Notes under the pieces: generated by a model
Seen by the model: only the letters and a program-made list of their open reading frames with translations
Database searches by the model: none
What the model was told of the DNA's origin: nothing
Program-made: the position numbers and the translations under genes
In this document: positions 8,907 through 18,423 of the stretch, one piece after another
Layout of the letters: every line of letters begins with the position of its first letter
Numbering within the stretch: position 1 is the stretch's first letter
Assembly (NCBI GenBank): GCA_937996665.1
Contig: CALKUU010000001.1
Location: 1-32,979, forward strand
DNA: 32,979 nucleotides
Source: an uncultured Xenococcaceae cyanobacterium
Lineage (GTDB): Bacteria; Cyanobacteriota; Cyanobacteriia; Cyanobacteriales; Xenococcaceae
Direction: 5' to 3'

Positions 8907-9158
8907 TTAGTTGTTTTCGCGTGGTCTTGCCTTATTAACTCTCAACTCTCTTCCCATCCATTCAGCACCATTAAGGGCTTCAATAGCTTTCTCTTCCTCA
9001 GAATCGCTTGCCATTTCGACAAACCCAAAACCTCTCATCCTGCCACTCTCTCGATCCGTGGGCAGATATACCCGTTTAACCGATCCATATTCACTAAAAA
9101 CTTCGGAGATATCCTCTTCTGCAACAGAATAAGGTATATTCCCCACATAAATTGACAT
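8907..9158 (-). CDS. Small RRM RNA-binding protein, cyanobacterial Rbp type
   Basis: An 83-aa single RNA-recognition-motif protein. RNP2 (IYVGNI, residues 3-8) and RNP1 (RGFGFVEM, near 43-50) are both intact, so it should bind single-stranded RNA. It ends shortly after the domain (NKARPRENN) without the glycine-rich tail seen in some cyanobacterial Rbp proteins. I chose the start at 9158 because AGGAG lies 6 bp upstream and the family starts MSIYVGN; the frame stays open for 23 more codons to 9227 but that extension is unlike the family. Cyanobacterial Rbps are often cold- or light-induced and have been linked to mRNA localisation or stability. It is divergent from mgtE with 250 bp between. 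Confidence 0.93.
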   Translation of the reverse strand: MSIYVGNIPYSVAEEDISEVFSEYGSVKRVYLPTDRESGRMRGFGFVEMASDSEEEKAIEALNGAEWMGRELRVNKARPRENN

Positions 9159-9407
9159 TGGTTGTCTCCTAACTTGAAATTGTTCTGGAAGGGAGATAAA
9201 CGACTCGGAAACAACCTTGCCAATCAAAAACCCAAAAACGGAAGCCTAAATTGAAGCAAATGCTGTACCGAAATTCTCAATCTCTTTTCCTAGTAAGATA
9301 ACACAGCATAAGATAACAAAGAATGCGAAGATGGAAAACAATATAAAAAATTTTAAGATCAAGAAAAGAATGTAAGGCAAAGGCAATTTATCACCAAGAA
9401 GAATTTT

Positions 9408-10784
9408 ATGACAGGGAGTAGCGTTAACCACAATGAATTAAGGCAGTTAGTTCGTTCCCAATTAGAATTGCTTATTGATAAAGGCAATCTGGGGGGAGCC
9501 AAAGATCTTCTCGTCCCCGTGAAGCCTGTAGATATTGCTGAAGCGATCGAAGATTTACCAGAATCGATGCAAGTAATTGCCTTTAGATTGCTTTCAAAGG
9601 CTGAGGCAATTGAAGTTTATGAATATCTCGACTCAATAGTTCAACAATCCTTAATCGAAGAGTTTAAGCGTCAAGAAGTACTCGATATTGTTGACAAAAT
9701 GTCTCCTGATGAAAGAGTTAAATTATTCGATGAGCTACCAGCCAAAATTGTTCGTCAATTACTTGCTCAGTTGAGTCCAGGAGAAAGAAAAGCTACTGCT
9801 CTGTTGCTAGGTTATGAGGAAGATACAGCAGGAAGAATAATGACTCCTGAGTATATTTCCTTGAAGGAGTCACTAACTGTAGATCAAGCGTTGGTGGATA
9901 TTCGAGGTCAGGCTAATGCTTCTGAGGTGATGTACTACCTGTATGTAACTGATGCTTATCGTCATTTAACAGGAATTGTTTCTCTTCGGGAATTAGTGTT
10001 ATCAGCGCCCGAAACTACTTTAGGAGAAATCTTAACTCGTGATGTGGTTTCTGTACACACAAACACGGATCAAGAAAAAGTTGCAAAAGCGATCCAGCGT
10101 TATGATATTTTGGCTGTTCCAGTCGTAGATAGTGAAGATAGGCTAGTAGGCGTAGTAACTGTTGATGATGTTATTGACATCTTAGAAGAAGAAGCAACCG
10201 AAGATATTTATGCTCTAGGTGGTGTCCAATCAGACAAGGATAATTATTTCCAAACTAATCTAATCACAGTAGCGAGAAGACGAGTTGTCTGGCTATTTGT
10301 TTTGTTATTAACAAATAGTGTTACGAGTACAATTATCGATTCTTATGAAGGTTTGTTAGAAAAAGCAGTATCACTGGTTGCCTTTATTCCTCTACTTACA
10401 GGAACGGGGGGAAATGTAGGAGCGCAGTCTTCTACAGTCATTATTCGTGGCTTAAATACCGACGAAATTTCGGATATGGGGGCAGGAAGAGTTATCTTTC
10501 GTGAAGCTTTAGCTGGGATTTTATTGGGTTCTATTTTGGGTGTGATGGCAACATTTTGGGCATATCTAATTTTGGGGAAAAGCTTTGCAGTTGCTTTTTC
10601 TGTGGGAATTAGTCTGATTGCAATTTCTTTATTAGCTTCGATCGCTGGCTCGGCTTTACCCTTCTTATTCCGTTCTTTTGGCTTAGATCCTGCCTTAATG
10701 TCTGCCCCCTTTATCACCACAGCAGTTGATGTTTTGGGAGTCTTGATTTACTTCAATATTGCCAAAACAGTCTTGGGGTTATAA
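9408..10784 (+). CDS. mgtE: Magnesium transporter MgtE
   Basis: A 458-aa MgtE-family Mg2+ channel. Domains in order: a cytoplasmic N domain of helical repeats (about 10-130, with 'PVDIAEAIEDLPE' and 'LFDELPAKIVRQLL'), a CBS pair (about 135-260, including 'GRIMTPEYISLKESLTVDQAL' and 'RLVGVVTVDDVIDILEEEA'), and a C-terminal membrane domain with about five helices (from 285), carrying the family motif 'FIPLLTGTGGNVGAQSSTVIIRGL' around 325-348 that lines the Mg2+ pore. The N and CBS domains close the channel when cytoplasmic Mg2+ is high in studied homologues. Length is typical. The next gene, stpA, begins 124 bp downstream on the same strand. Confidence 0.96.
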   Translation: MTGSSVNHNELRQLVRSQLELLIDKGNLGGAKDLLVPVKPVDIAEAIEDLPESMQVIAFRLLSKAEAIEVYEYLDSIVQQSLIEEFKRQEVLDIVDKMSPDERVKLFDELPAKIVRQLLAQLSPGERKATALLLGYEEDTAGRIMTPEYISLKESLTVDQALVDIRGQANASEVMYYLYVTDAYRHLTGIVSLRELVLSAPETTLGEILTRDVVSVHTNTDQEKVAKAIQRYDILAVPVVDSEDRLVGVVTVDDVIDILEEEATEDIYALGGVQSDKDNYFQTNLITVARRRVVWLFVLLLTNSVTSTIIDSYEGLLEKAVSLVAFIPLLTGTGGNVGAQSSTVIIRGLNTDEISDMGAGRVIFREALAGILLGSILGVMATFWAYLILGKSFAVAFSVGISLIAISLLASIAGSALPFLFRSFGLDPALMSAPFITTAVDVLGVLIYFNIAKTVLGL

Positions 10785-10908
10785 GTATCTCGCTATATTT
10801 ATATCGGTTATCTGAACAAGCTTAAAATCCTTACCAATCTATTACCTAGAGCGAATTTCTGATCGCTAATTCATTTCTCTTATTACCAATTAAAATTTTT
10901 TTAAATTT

Positions 10909-12174
10909 ATGAGCAAGCTAAACGAAAGTATTTTTTCCTTAGACCATCATTCGCTAGTTGAATTCATCGCCAAAACAGAAAATGTTCTGATCATTCAAGA
11001 TTTGGATGGGGTTTGTATGGATCTGGTTAAAGATCCTCTGACAAGAACTATTAATACTCAGTATTTGCAGGCAGCTAAAAGCTTAGAAAGACATTTTTTT
11101 GTGTTGACGAATGGGGAACACATTGGCAAACGAGGTGTTAAGGGTATTGTGGAGAGAGCCTTTAAAGACGATGAATTGGTAAATAAAAATGGCTTGTATT
11201 TACCAGGCTTAGCAGGGGGAGGTGTGCAATGGCAAGATTGTTATGGAAGTGTTTCCCATCCAGGAGTTAGTCAAGCGGAACTAGACTTTCTCGATTCAGT
11301 GCCTCAGAAAATAGACAATAGTTTGAGAAAGTTTTTTAAAGAATACGATTGTGGGCTTAGTTCAGCAGAATTGGATCAAGCGATCGCTGCAACAATTTTA
11401 GATAACAAGGTTTCGCCGACAGTAAATCTCAATGTTTTTTACGAGAAGTTAGCGGACAAAACAGTTTATGCCAAGCTACAGCAAGCGATGAAACTGCTAA
11501 CGGATGATCTTTTAGCTGAATCTAAGTCAATGGGTTTAGATGATTCCTTCTTTGTCCACTTTGCCCCCAATTTAGGCAGAGATAAACAAGGTCAAGAAAT
11601 CATGCAAGTGGCGACGGATGGCAACTCTGGGACAACAGATTTGCAATTTATGTTGCGTGGGGCTGTCAAAGAGGCAGGGGTATTATTCTTACTCAATCAT
11701 TACTACTATTTACAGACGGGAAGACACCCTCTAGGCGAGAAATTTAATAGCCGAGAAGCACCCCGAACCCAAGCAGAATTGTTGGCATTAGTTAGAGAAA
11801 AGTTTGATCCAGCGATTATGCCCGCCATAATTGGGGTAGGCGATACGGTTACCAGCAAGGCAGAAACAGAAAACGGTGAGCTTATTTTTAGAAGGGGTGG
11901 TAGCGATCGCGGATTTTTAGAACTAGTCCAGGCGATCGGGCAAGAATTTAGTACAGAAAACTTAGTAGTCTATGTAGATAGCAGTGCAGGCGAGTTAAAA
12001 AATCGTCAAGCACTCAAACTAGACGAGTCGAAAACCAAGGTTATTAGTGGCATTGGTGACCCCAGAGACACCAGCGATCCTCTAACGTTAAATGTAGTTT
12101 TTCCTGGTGGCTATCAAGAATATACGCAAATGTTTCAAACATCAGCAAAAAAAAGAAACGCTAATTCCCAATAG
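10909..12174 (+). CDS. stpA: Glucosylglycerol 3-phosphate phosphatase
   Basis: A 421-aa protein matching cyanobacterial StpA, which dephosphorylates glucosylglycerol phosphate to the compatible solute glucosylglycerol, the second step after GgpS. A HAD-type nucleophile motif is seen at D31-L-D33-G (IIQDLDGVCMDLVKDP), a motif II-like 'FFVLTNGEH' near 64-72, and 'GVGDTVTSKAETENG' near 305-320 as the acidic metal-binding motif. Length agrees with the family. Presence of StpA implies salt acclimation by glucosylglycerol, so a marine or euryhaline life style. ggpS is not in the window. It is convergent with the NhaS3-like antiporter, and its last codons contain the hairpin that would terminate that gene. 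Confidence 0.93.
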   Translation: MSKLNESIFSLDHHSLVEFIAKTENVLIIQDLDGVCMDLVKDPLTRTINTQYLQAAKSLERHFFVLTNGEHIGKRGVKGIVERAFKDDELVNKNGLYLPGLAGGGVQWQDCYGSVSHPGVSQAELDFLDSVPQKIDNSLRKFFKEYDCGLSSAELDQAIAATILDNKVSPTVNLNVFYEKLADKTVYAKLQQAMKLLTDDLLAESKSMGLDDSFFVHFAPNLGRDKQGQEIMQVATDGNSGTTDLQFMLRGAVKEAGVLFLLNHYYYLQTGRHPLGEKFNSREAPRTQAELLALVREKFDPAIMPAIIGVGDTVTSKAETENGELIFRRGGSDRGFLELVQAIGQEFSTENLVVYVDSSAGELKNRQALKLDESKTKVISGIGDPRDTSDPLTLNVVFPGGYQEYTQMFQTSAKKRNANSQ

Positions 12175-12187
12175 AATTAACGTTTCT
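12146..12187 (-). terminator. Intrinsic terminator of the antiporter gene, inside stpA 3' end
   Basis: On the minus strand a 14-bp stem with one mismatch (AGAAACG.TAATTC arms, 12154-12187, 6-nt loop) is followed by eight T residues. The left arm and T-run lie within the last codons of stpA (lysine codons AAA on the + strand). On the + strand there is no T-run after the hairpin, so it would serve mainly the minus-strand gene. Confidence 0.8.
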
Positions 12188-12242
12188 CAAGCTTAATTTT
12201 CGGGTTTAATTGTTTATTGATTGAACCTGAAGCAAGCTAAAA

Positions 12243-13640
12243 CTAATTTTCAGGGACAGTTTTCGTAGCATCCTCAGAGCTTTTAAATACAATTCTCAAT
12301 AAGGGTGGAGCAACAAAAGTCGTTACGATTACCATCATAATGATTGCGGCGTTGGTTGATTCTGACAAGGCACCACTAGCCGAGCCAACCCCTGCAAAAA
12401 CAAGTCCTACTTCTCCACGAGGAATCATCCCGACGCCGACTGCCAACTTATTTAGTTCCTTATTGCCAGCTAGGGTAAAACCAGTGATTACCTTACCAAT
12501 AATAGCAACAACAATTAAGAAGGCGGCGATCGCCAATCCTTCTCGATTACTCGGGATGGCTGGATTAAGGACACTAACATCAGTCTTCGCACCAACACAG
12601 ACAAAAAATACAGGAACAAGAAGATCGGCAACAGGGACAACTTGTTCTTCTAGTTCTTTGCGTTTGTCGGTCTCAGCCAAAATCAAACCTGCGGCAAAAG
12701 CTCCTAAAATCGCTTCGAGCTGAATGATGTCAGCAATGTAGGCAAGAACTAAAGCGAAAATTATGCTGGTAAGCAAAACCTGACCGCGAGTTTTCATTTC
12801 GTTCATCAGCCCGATCAGATAAGGGCTAAGCAAACGACCAAAAACAATCGAACCAATTAAAAAAGCCCCTGCACTGACAATTAAAACCACCACATTGGCA
12901 ATTTGGATTTCTCCAGTTTTAACCAAACTAGCCACAACAGCCAAAACGACAATACCTAAAATATCGTCCAATACTGCTGCACCAATAATAATTTGACCTT
13001 CTTCCGAACTAAGCTGACCCAATTCCGCTAGAACTTTTGCGGTAATCCCAATACTAGTAGCCGTCAGAGCTGCCCCCGCAAAAATAGACGGAATAACAGG
13101 AACTCCAAAGAGATAGACTAGACCAGCCGTACCCATCGCAAAAGGAGCAACAACCCCAACGACAGCGACAATTGCTGCTTGAGGACCAACCCGAATTAAT
13201 TCCTTGAGATCAGATTCAAGACCAATTTCAAATAAGAGGATAATAACGCCTAATTCAGAAAGGAGAGAAATAACCTCACTTTGAGAAGCAAATACATGGT
13301 TAGTTGCCTCCGGACTCAATCCGGCAGTCTGCTGGAGAAAACTAACAATTAGAGAATCACTAGCAATTGAACCAGTCTCAGGAAAAACGAGGAGGTGAAA
13401 AGCAGATACACCGACTAAAACACCACCGACTAATTCACCTAAAACAGGAGGAAGATCTATTCTGGCGCAAATCTCACCTCCTAATTTGCTAGCAAAATAA
13501 ATAATTATCAGGCTAAGCAAGACTCCAGCCAAAACTAGGCTAGCACTCTCAGACTCTATCTCTGATTCAGTTGCAGTCGCTAAGATACTCGTTAGCCAAA
13601 ATTTTGAGGTAACCCAATTTCCATAAATGATATCGGTCAT
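12243..13640 (-). CDS. nhaS3: Na+/H+ (cation/proton) antiporter, CPA2 family, NhaS3-like
   Basis: A 465-aa integral membrane protein with about 12 hydrophobic segments from residue 35 to 455, of the Kef/Nap-type CPA2 family. It exchanges Na+ or K+ for protons. The ion-site motif of the family is visible as AAVLDDILGI with D225-D226, and the helix 'GELVGGVLVGVSAFHLLVFPETG' at 68-90 is typical. Overall it resembles Synechocystis NhaS3, reported as an essential, probably thylakoid-located antiporter; that assignment is by memory. The first 30 residues are acidic and less conserved. Pairing with stpA on the opposite strand fits salt homeostasis. It is divergent from ndhD1 with 256 bp between. Confidence 0.88.
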   Translation of the reverse strand: MTDIIYGNWVTSKFWLTSILATATESEIESESASLVLAGVLLSLIIIYFASKLGGEICARIDLPPVLGELVGGVLVGVSAFHLLVFPETGSIASDSLIVSFLQQTAGLSPEATNHVFASQSEVISLLSELGVIILLFEIGLESDLKELIRVGPQAAIVAVVGVVAPFAMGTAGLVYLFGVPVIPSIFAGAALTATSIGITAKVLAELGQLSSEEGQIIIGAAVLDDILGIVVLAVVASLVKTGEIQIANVVVLIVSAGAFLIGSIVFGRLLSPYLIGLMNEMKTRGQVLLTSIIFALVLAYIADIIQLEAILGAFAAGLILAETDKRKELEEQVVPVADLLVPVFFVCVGAKTDVSVLNPAIPSNREGLAIAAFLIVVAIIGKVITGFTLAGNKELNKLAVGVGMIPRGEVGLVFAGVGSASGALSESTNAAIIMMVIVTTFVAPPLLRIVFKSSEDATKTVPEN

Positions 13641-13896
13641 GCTGTCTTTAATAAATATCGTTAATATCTAATTTACAAGGTTATAGCCCTCCATTAAGTA
13701 TTGCTATGACCATTTAGTTTGTGATTTCTGATCCGAGACCAACTTTTGAGAATCGCTCAAGATAATCTCACCTAAAAAATTTATCACCAGACTAGAACTA
13801 AACAATTCATTAAGAATGACCTGGGTTCAGAGTTTAGCTTCGATTATGTAGAGAGAATCAATAAAAAAATTCGCTTACTTTCTATTTCATATATTT

Positions 13897-15483
13897 ATGG
13901 CAAATTTTCCCTGGTTAACAACCATTATTTTATTTCCCATTATTGCGGGTCTTTTAATTCCATTGATTCCAGACAAAGATGGCAAAACTGTTCGCTGGTA
14001 TTCACTGACCGTGGGGTTAATTGATTTTGCAGTAATTGTTTATGCCTTTTACAGTGGTTATGACCTAAGTAATGCAGATTTACAACTAACCGAAAGTTAT
14101 GCTTGGATACCCCAATTAGACTTGAACTGGTCGGTGGGTGTCGATGGCTTATCAATGCCCCTAGTTTTATTAACTGGGTTCATTACAACCTTGGCAATTA
14201 TGGCAGCTTGGCCAGTCACCTTTAAGCCGAAGCTATTTTATTTCCTGATGTTGGCAATGTATGGCGGACAAATAGCGGTGTTCGCAGTCCAAGATATGTT
14301 GCTTTTCTTCCTAGTTTGGGAATTAGAGTTAGTTCCTGTCTATCTTATTTTGTCGATTTGGGGAGGAAAAAAGCGGCTCTACGCGGCAACCAAGTTCATT
14401 CTCTATACGGCAATCGGTTCTCTATTTATCTTGGTAGCAGCCCTAACGATGGCATTCTATGGGGATACGGTTACTTTTGATATGAGCGCGATCGCCGCAA
14501 AAGACTATTCTTTAAACCTGCAATTATTCCTCTATGCTGGCTTTCTCATTGCTTATGGTGTAAAACTGCCAATCTTTCCTTTCCACACTTGGCTACCAGA
14601 TGCCCATGGAGAAGCGACAGCGCCAGCACACATGCTCTTAGCAGGAATCCTGCTCAAAATGGGTGGCTATGCTCTCTTGAGAATGAATGCAGGTATGTTG
14701 CCTGACGCTCATGCTTTTTTCGCGCCAATGATTGTCATTCTGGGAGTGGTCAACATCATCTATGCAGCCTTGACCTCTTTTGCTCAAAGAAACCTAAAAA
14801 GAAAAATTGCCTATTCCTCGATTTCCCATATGGGTTTTGTCCTGATTGGGATGGCTTCTTTTACCGACTTGGGTACTAGTGGCGCGATGCTGCAAATGAT
14901 TTCCCATGGTTTGATCGGGGCAAGTCTCTTTTTCATGGTGGGAGCTACCTATGATCGTACCCATACTCTAATGCTGGATGAAATGGGCGGTATTGGGCAA
15001 AAGATGAAAAAGATATTCGCAATGTGGACAACTTGTTCAGCAGCCTCTTTTGCGCTACCTGGAATGAGTGGATTTGTCGCCGAATTAATGATCTTTATTG
15101 GTTTTGCTACTAGTGATGCTTATAGCTCTACATTTAAAGTTATTATTGTTTCCTTAATGGCAGTAGGTGTTATTCTCACGCCAATCTATCTACTTTCAAT
15201 GTTGAGAGAAATACTTTATGGCCCTGAAAACGAAGAATTAGTTGAACACACAAACTTAGTTGATGCTGAACCAAGAGAAGTGTTCATTATTGCCTGTCTC
15301 CTAATCCCCATCATTGGAATTGGTCTATATCCTAAAGTAGTAACTCAAATTTATGATGCTTCTACTCACAAGCTCACAACGTTACTGCGTCATTCCGTTC
15401 CTAGCCTAGTTGCTCAAGAAAAGAATAGTTCTTCCTTCTCTAATCTTGCTACTAGCGCGATTGTTGCTCCCAAGATTGAGTAA
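13897..15483 (+). CDS. ndhD1: NAD(P)H-quinone oxidoreductase subunit 4 (NdhD1 type)
   Basis: A 528-aa antiporter-like membrane subunit of cyanobacterial NDH-1, with about 14 membrane helices. NDH-1 passes electrons from ferredoxin to plastoquinone and pumps protons in respiration and cyclic electron flow around photosystem I. Typical NdhD segments include '[20 protein letters not shown]' near 78-97, the key glutamate in '[13 protein letters not shown]' near 140-152, lysines in '[20 protein letters not shown]' near 221-240, and '[16 protein letters not shown]' near 389-404. The C-terminal region from about residue 505 is a Ser-rich, soluble tail. The sequence looks like the NdhD1/D2 group of NDH-1L rather than the CO2-uptake NdhD3/D4 forms; D1 versus D2 is less certain. 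A strong terminator follows. Confidence 0.93.
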   Translation: MANFPWLTTIILFPIIAGLLIPLIPDKDGKTVRWYSLTVGLIDFAVIVYAFYSGYDLSNADLQLTESYAWIPQLDLNWSVGVDGLSMPLVLLTGFITTLAIMAAWPVTFKPKLFYFLMLAMYGGQIAVFAVQDMLLFFLVWELELVPVYLILSIWGGKKRLYAATKFILYTAIGSLFILVAALTMAFYGDTVTFDMSAIAAKDYSLNLQLFLYAGFLIAYGVKLPIFPFHTWLPDAHGEATAPAHMLLAGILLKMGGYALLRMNAGMLPDAHAFFAPMIVILGVVNIIYAALTSFAQRNLKRKIAYSSISHMGFVLIGMASFTDLGTSGAMLQMISHGLIGASLFFMVGATYDRTHTLMLDEMGGIGQKMKKIFAMWTTCSAASFALPGMSGFVAELMIFIGFATSDAYSSTFKVIIVSLMAVGVILTPIYLLSMLREILYGPENEELVEHTNLVDAEPREVFIIACLLIPIIGIGLYPKVVTQIYDASTHKLTTLLRHSVPSLVAQEKNSSSFSNLATSAIVAPKIE

Positions 15484-15549
15484 AGGATTTAAGGATTATT
15501 TGCTTAAATAATTAAGGTCTTAAAAATCAAGGGAGCAATTAAGATCATC

Positions 15550-15582
15550 AAAGAGGCAAGCTTGGAGCTTGCCTCTTTTTTT
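15550..15582 (+). terminator. Intrinsic terminator of ndhD1
   Basis: A perfect 13-bp stem (AAAGAGGCAAGCT with AGCTTGCCTCTTT) with a TGG loop and a run of seven T residues. It lies 66 bp downstream of the ndhD1 stop. It is the strongest terminator in the window and may also act on the minus-strand glycosyltransferase that ends at 15664. Confidence 0.95.
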
Positions 15583-15663
15583 AGTTCCCAAAATCTAGGT
15601 ACGTACATTAACGACACGAATAGAGAGGAGAGTTTTCGAAAAAAAGGGTTCTAATCAAGTTGG

Positions 15664-16614
15664 CTATTCAACAATTTCGGCTGCACTTTGATAGAGCTGG
15701 TAATTGCTGAATTTAAATAAGCCTGAAAATGTTCCTACTCCACGAGAAATAGACAATAAGGCGATCGCCAACATGTATTTACCAATAAACAAACCAGGAA
15801 GCAACTTAAGAAATCCAAGAACAATCAAAATCAATCCTTTAATCAATCTCATTATTTTCAACAACAAGGAATTAAAAGAACTAGCAGAATCATGTTCTAA
15901 AAGACTATGAGTTGCCCAACAACGATAGTTAGTTTTCAGAATCCACAATAAATTCATTCTGTGAGGAGAAACTAACTCTTCAACGATCGCTTCATCGCTC
16001 CAAGCTATCTTATAACCCAGATCAGTTAGGCGGTGGAAAAATTCAGAATCTTCACCACCCGTTAGAGCAAAACGATTATCAAAAACATAATCTAAGTTTC
16101 TGATAATTTCTCCTTTGATCAAAACATTATTAGTGAAGGCAACAGGTCTAATCTCTCCTGTTGTATAACGGGGCTGATTAAAAAAGTTTCCCCGAATAAT
16201 CCAGTTAGGAACATCTATATCTTCGGGAAATTCAGCAACAACTGGTCCAGTCACAACATCAACAGCATACTTATTCTGGGCTAATAACAATTGTTCTAGC
16301 CAATCAACGCAAGGTACTTCATCATCATCAATAATGGCAATAAAGTCTGCTTGCTTGGATGCTAAATCAATCACCTTGTTACGAGCATAAGAAATACCTC
16401 TTTGAGGTTCCACCCCAGTTTTGAGAGACCACTTAAAATCAGCTTGGAAATTATCACAGACTCCCTGAGCTACCCCCTTAGTATCATTGTCAACAACAAC
16501 AACTTCAATATCAGGAGTTGCCATGTTCTGAAAAGTCAATTGATTTAACCCAGTAAGTAATCGAGCTAAACCTTGCGGACGATTGAAGGTGATGACACAG
16601 ATTGAGACTAGCAT
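15664..16614 (-). CDS. Family 2 glycosyltransferase, membrane-associated
   Basis: A 316-aa GT-A fold glycosyltransferase (GT2). The N-terminal strand 'VSICVITFNRPQGLARLL' (3-20), 'IEVVVVDND' (36-44) and the metal/nucleotide-binding acidic cluster DDD96-98 (FIAIIDDDEVP) are in the expected order, and 'TGGEDSEFFHRL' near 184-196 supplies the acceptor-side ED motif. The C-terminal 80 residues contain two hydrophobic segments (about 250-270 and 278-292), so it is likely bound to the membrane. It would transfer a sugar from a nucleotide donor to a growing polysaccharide, but donor and acceptor cannot be told. It stands alone with 713 bp of gene-free DNA upstream. Exopolysaccharide or lipopolysaccharide synthesis is an inference. 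Confidence 0.85.
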   Translation of the reverse strand: MLVSICVITFNRPQGLARLLTGLNQLTFQNMATPDIEVVVVDNDTKGVAQGVCDNFQADFKWSLKTGVEPQRGISYARNKVIDLASKQADFIAIIDDDEVPCVDWLEQLLLAQNKYAVDVVTGPVVAEFPEDIDVPNWIIRGNFFNQPRYTTGEIRPVAFTNNVLIKGEIIRNLDYVFDNRFALTGGEDSEFFHRLTDLGYKIAWSDEAIVEELVSPHRMNLLWILKTNYRCWATHSLLEHDSASSFNSLLLKIMRLIKGLILIVLGFLKLLPGLFIGKYMLAIALLSISRGVGTFSGLFKFSNYQLYQSAAEIVE

Positions 16615-17327
16615 TATGTGAAATAATCCTTTTTAGTTATTAATAGCAGAATCATTCTTGATCAAGAAAAAGTTAAGCTCAAAGAGGTTTTCATATTTTT
16701 CCAACTAGAAAGTCGAGAAAATGCCAATAACAAAAACAACTACATTTGACTTTAAATATACTTAAACTGATCTTTAAAGAATAGATTTAGATTTCTTAAT
16801 GAAATCCTAGTAAAATTAAATATACAGATTAAACAACTTTATTTCTTCAAATAAAACAGTTAATACACTTCTTTATAACATGGCTATTTGAAATAATAAG
16901 TAATTAGAATAGCACTTCATCAAATCATTTTAATTGCTTGTTATTACCTACATATAATTCACACAACAATAGTTTTCTAAGCAAAAATTATCAGAAAAAA
17001 AATAGTTAGAATAGCAGAATAGCCAATTAAACTAGGAAAAGTATAAAGTTTTCAGTCAGCTAAACAAAGGCAATAACAGTAACAAAGTAGTCTAATCGAT
17101 TCTCTTATTATATTTTTCAAAATATTCTTTGATAGCTTTTAAATTAATTTAAAATAAAAAAATAAATATTGCTAATTAATTGATAATGCCAAGATTAGTT
17201 TTCCAACACCCACAGTGATAGAAAAGGAAAGGTTTTAATCTTAAAATTATTTCAAATCAAAAAACCCTAACCGCAAAAACGATGATGGTTTATGAATTCA
17301 CTTAATAAAGACTGGTTTAGTTAAACA
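16615..17327. other. Long AT-rich gene-free region, 713 bp
   Basis: Between the glycosyltransferase start and the ispE end (both on the minus strand) the sequence is strikingly A/T-rich. Candidate frames on both strands are shorter than about 20 codons, and no tRNA or strong terminator fold was found. It would contain the glycosyltransferase promoter and the ispE 3' end, but holds more DNA than those need. A degenerated gene or an AT-rich leader is possible. Confidence 0.5.
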
Positions 17328-18269
17328 CTAGATTACTTGTATACCATTACTGGCAAGCTTGGTGACCCAAAATTCAACATCGGGGTCTCCAATACTTATT
17401 TTTACCTGCTTGGCAACTTCATCGGCTTGCTCTTTAGTTTCAAACAACGCAAAGACAGTAGGGCCAGAACCAGACATCATTGTACCCAAGGTTTCAATAG
17501 AGGAAAATTCAGTTTTTAGCTGCTCTACTTGAGGATAATTAGGTAAAACTACTTTTTCGAGATCATTATAAAGAAGACCTCCAATTTTCGAGCTATCTTT
17601 TGCAGCGATCGCTTGCACCAAAGCTCCAGTCGAAACCCGATCTCGTCGGTGCCTAAAACCATCTGGGTCAGTAATATAACTATCACTATATTGCTGACGA
17701 TAAGTTTGATACGCCCAAGGAGTAGAAACACCCGTAGTTTTGGATTTTGCCAAAACCACCCACAAATTATCGAGACAGCCTATCTCATCAAGTTTTTCTC
17801 CTCTACCCGTGGCGATCACCGTGCCCCCATTGAGACAAAAAGGAATATCAGAACCTAACTTAGCGGCTAATTCCTGAAGCTCTAGTTGGGTCAGACCTAA
17901 ATTCCACATCAAATTAACCCCCACTAAGACGGCTGCTGCATCAGCAGAACCACCAGCCAAACCCGCAGCAACAGGAAGATTTTTGGTAATACGGAGATCG
18001 ATGCCTCCATAATTTGCATAGACATCGGGAAAAACTTCGCACATTAGCAAAGCCGCTTTATAAGCTAAATTTGTTTCATCTAAGGGAACTTGAGGATGAT
18101 CGCAATATATGGTTATTTTTTGAGTGCCACTAGCTTTAATATCGATTCGATCAGCTAGCTCAATGCTTTGCAGAATCATTACCAACTCATGAAAACCATC
18201 AGGGCGGTCACCAATAATTTCTAGATAGAGATTGATTTTCCCAGGCGCAAGTAAAGAATATGACTGCAT
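17328..18269 (-). CDS. ispE: 4-diphosphocytidyl-2-C-methyl-D-erythritol kinase
   Basis: A 313-aa GHMP-family kinase, the fourth enzyme of the MEP pathway to isopentenyl diphosphate, which feeds carotenoids, the phytyl chain of chlorophyll and quinones. It phosphorylates the 2-hydroxyl of CDP-methylerythritol with ATP. The N-terminus 'APGKINLYLEIIGDRPDGFHEL' (8-29) holds the catalytic Lys11, the ATP-binding loop is 'PVAAGLAGGSADAAA' at 99-113, catalytic Asp140 lies in 'LGSDIPFCLNGG', and the third GHMP motif 'MMSGSGPTVFALF' is near 265-277. Length is normal. It is divergent from the cpe operon, sharing a roughly 650-bp region that contains several repeats. Confidence 0.96.
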   Translation of the reverse strand: MQSYSLLAPGKINLYLEIIGDRPDGFHELVMILQSIELADRIDIKASGTQKITIYCDHPQVPLDETNLAYKAALLMCEVFPDVYANYGGIDLRITKNLPVAAGLAGGSADAAAVLVGVNLMWNLGLTQLELQELAAKLGSDIPFCLNGGTVIATGRGEKLDEIGCLDNLWVVLAKSKTTGVSTPWAYQTYRQQYSDSYITDPDGFRHRRDRVSTGALVQAIAAKDSSKIGGLLYNDLEKVVLPNYPQVEQLKTEFSSIETLGTMMSGSGPTVFALFETKEQADEVAKQVKISIGDPDVEFWVTKLASNGIQVI

Positions 18270-18345
18270 TGCTAACTAGCTAGTTTTTGAGTTGAGAATA
18301 ATATCAAATAACTATAACCCAGGAAGTTAGCAGAATTGAGGAAGT

Positions 18346-18372
18346 CCAAACAATTGCCAAATAATTGTCTGG
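18346..18372. repeat. 10-bp inverted repeat upstream of ispE and cpeC
   Basis: CCAAACAATT and AATTGTCTGG are complementary over 10 bp apart from one position, with a 7-bp centre. It lies 77 bp upstream of the ispE ATG. It could be an operator for a dimeric regulator or part of the ispE leader RNA, where the odd position becomes a G-U pair. Confidence 0.5.
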
Positions 18373-18423
18373 AGCGATTGCAAATCTGAGCGAATTATCG
18401 CCCGCAAACGCTTGATATTTCTT

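Noticed and set aside
9159-9227. N-terminal extension of the RRM protein
   Set aside because: The added residues are not part of the domain, and the ATG at 9158 has AGGAG upstream.
9246-9431. A 61-codon minus-strand frame overlapping the mgtE start
   Set aside because: It is hydrophobic only because the DNA is AT-rich, has no ribosome binding site and overlaps the start of a clear gene.
10343-10720. 125-codon minus-strand frame inside mgtE
   Set aside because: It is antisense to the conserved membrane domain and has no recognisable motif.
12340-12723. 127-codon frame antisense to the antiporter gene
   Set aside because: Its Pro/Thr/Ala-rich sequence is typical of an antisense shadow of a membrane protein.
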